Shown: positions 26,501 through 35,500 of the stretch, one piece after another
Layout: each line of letters starts with the position of its first letter
How positions within the stretch are numbered: position 1 is the stretch's first letter
Assembly (NCBI RefSeq): GCF_032362555.1
Contig: NC_083514.1
Span: 7,239,001-7,303,000 of the forward strand
From: Amyelois transitella
Lineage: Eukaryota > Arthropoda > Insecta > Lepidoptera > Pyralidae
DNA: 64,000 nucleotides
Direction: 5' to 3'
Made by a program: the position numbers and the translations under genes
The notes under the pieces: generated by a model
Told to the model about the DNA's origin: nothing
Database searches by the model: none
What the model saw: only the letters and a program-made list of their open reading frames with translations

Positions 26501-29500
26501 CCACCACGTAACTAATACTTACAAACTACACGATTAATAGTTCAATCGAGAATTTCAAATGTTAAAAAAGTTTAGCATATATTTTCGATCTCTATAACTT
26601 AAGATTGTAGCTTTGTTATCCTGTTTTGTCAACTGCATACAAACATAAATCAAATCATATTCCTGTGTTTAAAAATATATTCATGTAAGTAGATTATGTG
26701 CATTTAAACAAGCTCCAAAGTACTGCCATTGTCACCATTTGTTATACATATATGCGTTTCCGCTAAAACAATGACTTCTTTGCGAATGTATTAGAATTAC
26801 AAACGTTTTATCGGTATTTGATTAGTCATATTATATAGCTATGTGTCAACTATATAGTCTTTTTATAAGTAGGCTTATTTTCTAGACTTTATTTTAAATT
26901 ATCCGGCTGCAGCTCCGCTTGCGTGTATTTAGTCGTGTAGTACCTAAGTGGTGGAAAGCGCAATGCAGAGGCGTCTTATTCGAAAATGTTTGTATCATTT
27001 AAATTTACTTTGTTATTTAATTAAAATTGGGATTAGGCTATGTACTAGCAACCTGCCTCTATTTGAATTCCGATTCCATGGTCTTTTTGGCTCTGTCTAC
27101 CCCGTAAAGTATTATACTAGAACTAGGCCAAGAAGATAATACGAATAAATATACTTGCCGAGAACTTAGCATTTATAATTTCGGCAAGGTAATAAAATTA
27201 ATGTATTTAGAGACAGATTGTTATAACCTTACATATAACCTTGATGATACAATATTAGGTAGCATCACTCATGGTCGCGGAATGGCATGGCCATCAAATT
27301 GTACCTACTTCAACCTATGATAAGCTAGTAGACGATTTATAGTTTTTAACAGTGGAAACCATGTTGTTTGCTAGAGTAAGAGTTTGCTAGCTGATGGGCT
27401 AGTAACCTGTCGCCAGATGACAACTGAATGACAACAAGACTGTTGGTACTGTCAAGCCCGCAAGAGATATAGAGATGTTTATATGCTTGCCTTGATGGTT
27501 TAAGCCAAGTTCTCTAGATTCTTAGCTTGGATTATTGGTAGTCTACAAAATCATACTGCCATATAAATTAAGATAATGATTGATGATTCCTTATTCATTT
27601 GGTTTTGAAAATAAAGCTCGTTCAACGAAGAATTTTATAGAACACCAGGGGGTGACCAAAATAGTTTTCGATAAAGATCTTAGCTTAGTAAGCTTCTTAG
27701 TATTATAGTTTTACTCCATATTGGCAATACTGGGCATGAAATTTAATTTATACTGGTAGAAATCCTACTATACATACGTACTCCTTTTATTTTTTATTTA
27801 AGTTAAATTGGAAATCATCGTCATACAAACAATGTAGTACGTTTAGCTCACGTGTATATTATTTGACTCACCCATATAATCATACAGCTGCTATATAATC
27901 ATTGACCTATGCCCGGATGATAGTGTTTAATTTCTATGGTTATTAAAATAATTTCAAGTCGCAAATTTAAAAAAATATATATAAATTAGCATATTTTTTT
28001 TTTTTTGGGAACAGGCAAACGTGGGTAGGTATACATATGTATCACGTATTTGTACCTTACGGGCACTTATAGTTATCGAAAGACTCTTAACGTCATATTC
28101 ACTATTGTTTTTTTGTGCTTCGTAGTCAAACTACATACAACAAGAGTTAAATTACAAAACAAATCATTGTCAATAGCAAAGTACCCGAAATCGAACCTAA
28201 TATGCAGTTAGACAGCTTCAAGGCTGATTCACGTTCACCAAGATTAAATCGCTAAATTATGAGCACATCAAAAGCATTTCTTCCGAACTCAGTACAACAA
28301 ACTCTCCAGTGTTATGTATTACAAATTTACAACTTAGTGCGGGCCCGATTTTAAGCTGCGCTGCTTCTGATGTGTACTCGGGACTTAACTGTTAAGACTT
28401 ATATGTTCATAGTACTCGCCCTTAAGGCGAATTAAATTCGTACTCTTGTCAACTAATGAGAATGACACTCATTTGTTAACTCATCAAACGGGCCCGACCT
28501 ACACTTCAGGATGACAACAGAAGCCCGTCATTTATATTATTGTTAATTATTCTCACGTGAATTAATGAATATCAAATTACCTACAGTTAGTAAGAAATAT
28601 CAACTACTTACCTACTTATCAAAAGTTTTCAAATAGTTTCATTCTCCATGTAAAACTAATTATTAAAATGAAAATTGTGTGCGTTAATGCATGTGTCGTA
28701 AATATCATTTGATGTTTCAAAAATGTACCACAACCCAGATTAGTTTATACTTACACAATAAGAGCATGGTTAAATTTCAAACTTGATAAAGAGTTGGCTG
28801 AACTAGTTGTCATGATTTTGGGAAAATAATTGGATATTTTTCCAGTTTTATTTTTCTGTGTAGCTGTATTTTGACTAGAAAAAATGGTATTTAATTACCT
28901 ACATTATTTTTAGCAGATTCCTTACTATTCTACTTCGCGTAGTTTGGCTCATTCTACTCACATTATCAATTACATGATTGCTATTGTTAAAACTAGATTT
29001 TATTAAAGACAACGTGAAAGTAGGTCAGTGTTAATTTCTAAGCTGTGAAAATATTTGGTAAAAATTTTATGGTCATTTGCCTTCATTATCTACACCAATC
29101 GCCTAAAAAATTTGCAAGGTTTTATTATTTTATCAAATGAGTCGGCAATGCAAATCAATTTCTAACAATAAATATAGCTAAATTTGATAGTTCGCGGAAG
29201 CCTTTAATTTTGCATAAATATAGAATCATTATGGGTAGTAAACTACTTTGTTGGAGATTTTTATCATAAGTTTATTATCTCAGAGTGGAAATTAATTTGT
29301 CATTAAGTTTCATAGAAACACGTGAGAGCATTATTCACTGAAGTTGCAATTTTATTATGTGGGTACCGTAAGTACCCATGTAATTATCAAAGATTAATAA
29401 GGTAGTTCTATTTTATAAATCACACGTTTGTTAGTTATAATTTATAATACAAAGAATATATAACTGTATATTTTATATTAACGTTCATGCAATAAATATG

Positions 29501-32500
29501 GTCAATCAAACAATACCTATATGTGCTCCATACAGTTTATGATGGAACTTCAAGATTTTAACCTTATGGGCAAATATTTAAAACTATTAAACTTTATTGA
29601 CCTCGGAAATAGGACAGTATATTCTTAAAAAATATGCATAACATCTGTACCAAATATTTAAGCGTATTCTAGTTAAGAGTGATTGAAAATTAAAAAAAAA
29701 AATTTGAAATAATTGATGTTTTGATTTTTATGTATATATAGTACGATAGATTACGATAAGTGTAAGCAATGCAAAGTATAAACAGTTATAATGCAGCCTG
29801 ACCTCGTAATACCGTTGTCGGTTCACTGAACTCCCTTGGCAGTGACCATTCATGTGTGCCAGTTGATGCTGGCTGTAAATAAACTGCCATCTGTCACTGT
29901 CAATTGGGTTATTGTGCCAAATATATGCCGCGAAAGTGATTTGGAATTGCAAAAAAAACTACTTACAACTCTACAGCGTGCGTGCCGGGCTACGTTAGAT
30001 ACAAAGAAAACGAGAAAAAGAAACACGAAGAAACTGTAATAAATGATACCACAAAACCTTTTACATGGCCTTTTAAAAAACTTAATCAGACTTCATCTAA
30101 AACAATGGAATATCGCGCCGCGCAATGAAATATATCATTGCAATTTCTATGCATTCGATGCAATCTAAGCTTTAGCCATTGCAGTTTCAGCTTCAGCTTT
30201 TCACCACGTTCCTATATGTTCTATAAGATCGTGGTGAAAAGCCTGGTAGATGAATGTGCCTATTCCTAGTCGCCTTTTACGACATTCATGGAGTTGTCTT
30301 TCCCTAAATGTCCGGAACCAAATGATACACGATAAAAAATTACCTCGTTGACCATAAAATTGCTATTTTTTTAACATTCACACAACATACATAAAATCAC
30401 GCCTTTTTCCCGGAAGGGTAGTCAGAGACTACATCTTTCCACTTGGCACGATCTCTGCATCTTCTTATAAAATACCATACTTCTTTCGCTTCATACACAT
30501 TCTTTTTTTAATTTGGATTTATTTCTTGTTTCAGGTACCCGCAGAGATGTAGTGAAAGGTGTGGACGGCAGATTCTCATCAGGGCAACTGGTTGCTATCA
30601 TGGGACCGTCAGGAGCCGGCAAGAGTTCGTTGCTCAACGCCATTTCCGGTTACAGGTCCGTTTATTATTTTTTAAGCAATCTTTCCTAATTTCATTATAA
30701 AACATATATTTTTGGTATTTTATGGGTTTGATATTGTAATTAATGTTATATCGTTTTAATATGTAGGTAAGTTAGAAACATACAAACCGTCTCACGGCCC
30801 TTATAGTGTATTCTGTAACCATTTGTAGCCAATTTAGTACATATGATTTATTTGCATTAAATTTGAATACAAACTATATACCTAATGAAATTGCCAAATT
30901 ATAAAGCGACGAACGGCTAAATTGCCTAATCAAATTGATATGATACTGCTACTTATAGGTATCTATACTAATATTATAAAGCTGAAGAGTTTGTTTTGTT
31001 TGTTTGTTTGTTTGTTTGTTTAAACGCGCTAATCTCAGAAACTACTGAACCGATTTGAATAATTCTTTCACTGTTAGATAGTCTATTTATCGAGGAAGGC
31101 TATAGGCTACATTTTATCCCGGATTTCCTACGGGAAACGTCAACAATGCAGGTGAAAGTTGAATGAGTCGGCCATCTGCGAGCTTTCCACGCGAACGCTG
31201 CGCAAACCAACAAAGATATAGTAAAACAATGTACTAAAGATGTGAAGTACTCATTTTTTGCCACAAAAAAGTCCGCGAGAGCATATATCTATCTCTTAAG
31301 GTTTACTTACAATAACCACTTTTATGTTCATTTTTAAGATTATTTTTTTCATTATAAACATAAGTTATTTTGAAACCAATTTTCTTTAATTCAGTATTAA
31401 TCCTTATCCAAATAAATACGTTTATTACTTTCAGCTTTTCATGTAGACTAAAATGCCATTTACAGTATATAAATCAGACGAATAGGTTTTGAGATATAGA
31501 CGTTATAAGCAATTCGCAGCGAAACATTTAATACGGCGAACCAGCGTTCTTTCTAATACGCGTGACCGCCTATTAAGTAAGATATTTATATTTATATATC
31601 TATTTTAAAGTAAAGTAAAGTATCAGCCTGTAAGATCCCACTACTGGGCAAAGGCCTCTCATCTCACTATACGGTCTCCGTTCTGTCGCGGGTAATGATG
31701 TGGGCCAAGTCGTCGCCAAGTCAAAGTCAAACAATTAGCAGCTATAATTGATAAGGCCGAGGAGGATGTTTGCAAAAATAAATATGATGCCAAAAATAAC
31801 TATTCCACGCGGACGAAGTCGCGGGCACAGCTAGTAATTAATACAATGTAAATAAATGATCATTCTTTCACTGCATCCTCATAAAACATATATTTAATCA
31901 AAATTCCGCTCACATCAACATGTAGTTTATATGCCTAATTATAAAATACCATACAATTAGTATTCCTTCCTGTTAGCACGAGACTCAAGCTCGACCGGTT
32001 TTCCCATAATTAACACCTAATACTCGAATAAAATAAATCTCCGTAAGTACATAAGTACTACTGGCTTACAAAAAGTTTTATAATTTATGAAAATGAGTTC
32101 CTTAATTATAGGTACCTACTTACTGAGTAACATATAACTGTGATCCAATCGCGGAAGCGTTTCTACGGATTGGAGCATAAAAATATAACCTTCGACTCAA
32201 AATCGTTGGAGCTGCAGTTCCCCAAATACAACACTAGTCTGGCGGAAGATTTTCCCTTTAGAGGCGGTCGACCCTGAATAATCGTTCCCTCTACCTTCCC
32301 GCTACATAGTGAATCACCTCCTTGTGCAAGTAATGACAATATGAATCTTTCTGACAGATCTGCTGGAGTGACTGGGGAGTTACTAGTCAATGGGCAGCCA
32401 AGAAACGAGCATCAGTTCCAAAGGTCATCATGTTACATAACTCAGGAAGACTTGCTGCAACCTCTTTTGACTGTCCGGGAGGCTATGGACGTGGCCGCGA

Positions 32501-35500
32501 AATTGAAACTCCCCAAAGGATCCAAGGGTCACGCAGAGGAGATTCTGCAAGAGCTGGGTTTGCTGGAACATCAGCATACGAAGACTGATCGATTGTCTGG
32601 TGGACAGAAGAAAAGGTGAGGGCAATACTGCTACACATACATAAAATTACACCTTTTTCCCGGTGGGGTAGGCAGAGACTACAATTTTTCACTTGCCACG
32701 ATCTGTGCGTACTTAATAATACAATACTGCTATAGTGTTCCCAAAATCATCATCCTCGAGATGTAAGTTCCGGTCGATATGTCAAGAACTATAGAATCAT
32801 CTAGCATCTTAGTTATAGTCATAGTTTTAAATAGAAATACTAACCTCTGACAAGTATTTTTTATTCAAAAACCAAAGCGCGACGCCTATTTTTGAAAAAT
32901 GACTTCTTCATCATCATAATTTCTAGCGTTAGTCCCGATTTCATCCTCATGCAACTCTCTGGAGAGGAACCCGGACTACGATTCCAGATGGTGTAAGTCA
33001 GGTTTATTCCAATGACTCATTCTTCCCTTTTATAACAACGTCGTAATACCAATTGCAGGCTGTCAATTGCCCTGGAACTGCTAAACAATCCACCAGTTTT
33101 CTTCCTGGACGAGCCAACGAGCGGGTTGGACACAGTCACGACGGTGCAGTGTGTGAAGCTTCTGAAACAGTTGGCGAGACAGGGGAGGACCGTGGTGTGC
33201 ACCATACACCAGCCGGCCGCGTCGCTCTTGGAGTTGTTCGATCAAGTAAGAGAGTCTTGCAATGCTTGGTTTTCTAAACGATACTTGATCAAATAAGAAT
33301 GAAACGCAAGCTAGGTTTTCTAAAAAAAAAACTTGTATTTTCAGACATGCAGTCCATAAAATTAATGTATTAGAACAGTGCCGTGTGGTTCCCGGCACCA
33401 TTACAAAAAAGAATAGGACCACTCCATCTCTTTCCCACGGATGTCGTAAAAGGCGACTTAAGGGATAGGCTTATAAACTTGGGATTCCTCTTTTAGGCGA
33501 TGGGCTAGCAACCTGTCACTATTTGAATCTCAATTCTATCTTAAAGCCAAATAGCTGAAGGTGGCCTATCAGTCTTTACAAGACTGTTGGCTCTGTCTAC
33601 CCCGCAAGGGATATAGACGTGATTATATGTATGTATGTATTAGAACAGTAAGATATATTACAGAAAAGAATACTTAATATATTAGATAGAATTATTGTGG
33701 ACATTTTCAAGATGCTCCTTTTCGGATGAGGCCTATTTTACAGAATGCAGAAGTTTACAGAAACGAATAGGTTACACGGAATAAGCTATTATCCGCTGAA
33801 AATGATGACTTGATATGGTTTTACGCTGGACATTGACTTCGTAGAGTTACGTAACTATGAATAGGATTGTACTAAAAATCTTTTCAAACTCCAAAAGTTC
33901 TAAAAGAGGTGGTAAATTTGTAAGGGAATAAGTTTGTAAAGCGTAAAACTAGCAATAAACTGTCTAAGTCATTTTCGTTCCTATCCGAATAAAAGGTTTT
34001 TCTAAACAATTACTCAGACTATTCACCTAGCTGACCAATTAACGTAAACAATAGTTATTAAAGCCCTCCACACAATATTAAATCAGGTAAAGCGAGGCTG
34101 GTCGTGACCACCATGACAGTGTCGTGTTAGAGATCCATTGTTTGAAGATAACATTTCGCATAAATAATCAGTATCCGTTGCATAACGCCTTGTGGTTTAC
34201 TTGAACGTTATTCAATTGTTATTTCAATGTGAGTAATATTGATGACTAGGGCCAAGAATTTTAATATAATTGTGTTAACCTAAGTACTTTTGACCGCACC
34301 ACATAAGTACATTGAAAGGTTTCCTTACGAAGAAGCCTGTATAATAGAATACGACGAGCCTTTGATCCTATGCTTACTGCTAGTGAAAGGAATTGTAATT
34401 ATTTGAGAAAATTTATTTAAGGCGATGGGCTAGCAAACTGTCACTATTTGAATCTCAATTCAGCGAAACGTGAACTTTCACGTCTTTGTGAGACTGTTGG
34501 TTCTGTCTACCCCGTAAGGGATAAAGACGTGATTATATGTATGGATGAGAAAACTAGGATCTCTTTTTGGTTTACAACACATTCGGACATATACTGTCGT
34601 TTTAATTCAAATTTAATTATGCTGCTGCTGAAAATACCGAGTACCGATATTGGTTAAATTTTGTTCAACAAAGTTCACTGTTAATACAACTGTTCAGCAC
34701 GATACCTATTTACATTTTTATTATGAATCATCATCAAACAATTAATATAAAATAAACTTGTGTAATCGAGTAACTCATGACAATGTACCGCCGAAACTGC
34801 TGGGCATAGGAATAAATAGCGAAAATTGGTCTGTAAGCTGTTCTTTGAACAGAGCATGGGAGCGCGAAGACAGGATATCCCGAAAATTCCCACGAGAAAA
34901 ATAAGCAGGTAGCACTTCGGACGTTATCTAGCAATATATGAAACGGAAATGTATATTTTTTTCCAGGTATATGTGATCGCAGATGGTCGCTGTATATACC
35001 AGGGCGACACAGCAGCAATGGTCCCGTACTTACAAAGCGTGGGTTTACCCTGCCCCAGACATCACAATCCTGCTGATTTTAGTAAGTAAAATAAACAAAA
35101 AATGCTATTTTAATAAACCGAAGTCTTAAGATTAAACATAAAATTATTAGTAGTAATAACATAAAAAAAAAAATATTCCACAGAACCAACTCAATAGTAT
35201 ACATAAATATTTACAATATCAAAAACTCATAATCTTTTTTGGTTTCACAAATCGAATTGACAAAAAACCAAATTTAGTAAAGTCTTAAAGTAGTAATAAC
35301 ATATTTACAATATCAAAAATATTATATATATTTGGTTTCAGTAATCGAATTGACTGAAAACCCAGCAATCATCGATGTTCTATGCGAAGAAATGATGAAT
35401 GGAAAGTTGTACAAATCGGCCAAGTTGGACGCCCCCTTGGCTGTAGCCGAGACGAGCCAAGTTACAAGCGCGATGGGCCTCAAAATTTGCTATCAATCTG

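Larger units (their letters stand above)
17594..30534 (+). other. Second large ABCG intron (12.9 kb), repeat-rich
   Basis: Donor GTAAGT at 17594 and acceptor TTTCAG ending at 30534. It contains a tRNA-SINE (18425-18690), a LINE tail (18740-18960), RTE tails in foldback arrangement (21080-21175, 21560-21720), the pogo-like transposon (23008-24722), an RTE-derived SINE (25252-25475), MINE copies (25988, 27042, 27398, 30267) and a family B copy (30378). I see no host exon in it. Confidence 0.75.

Noticed and set aside
29836..30039. 67-codon frame with a basic end ([11 protein letters not shown])
   Set aside because: Short, no partner exon and no known motif; an antisense frame over the same bases is equally open.
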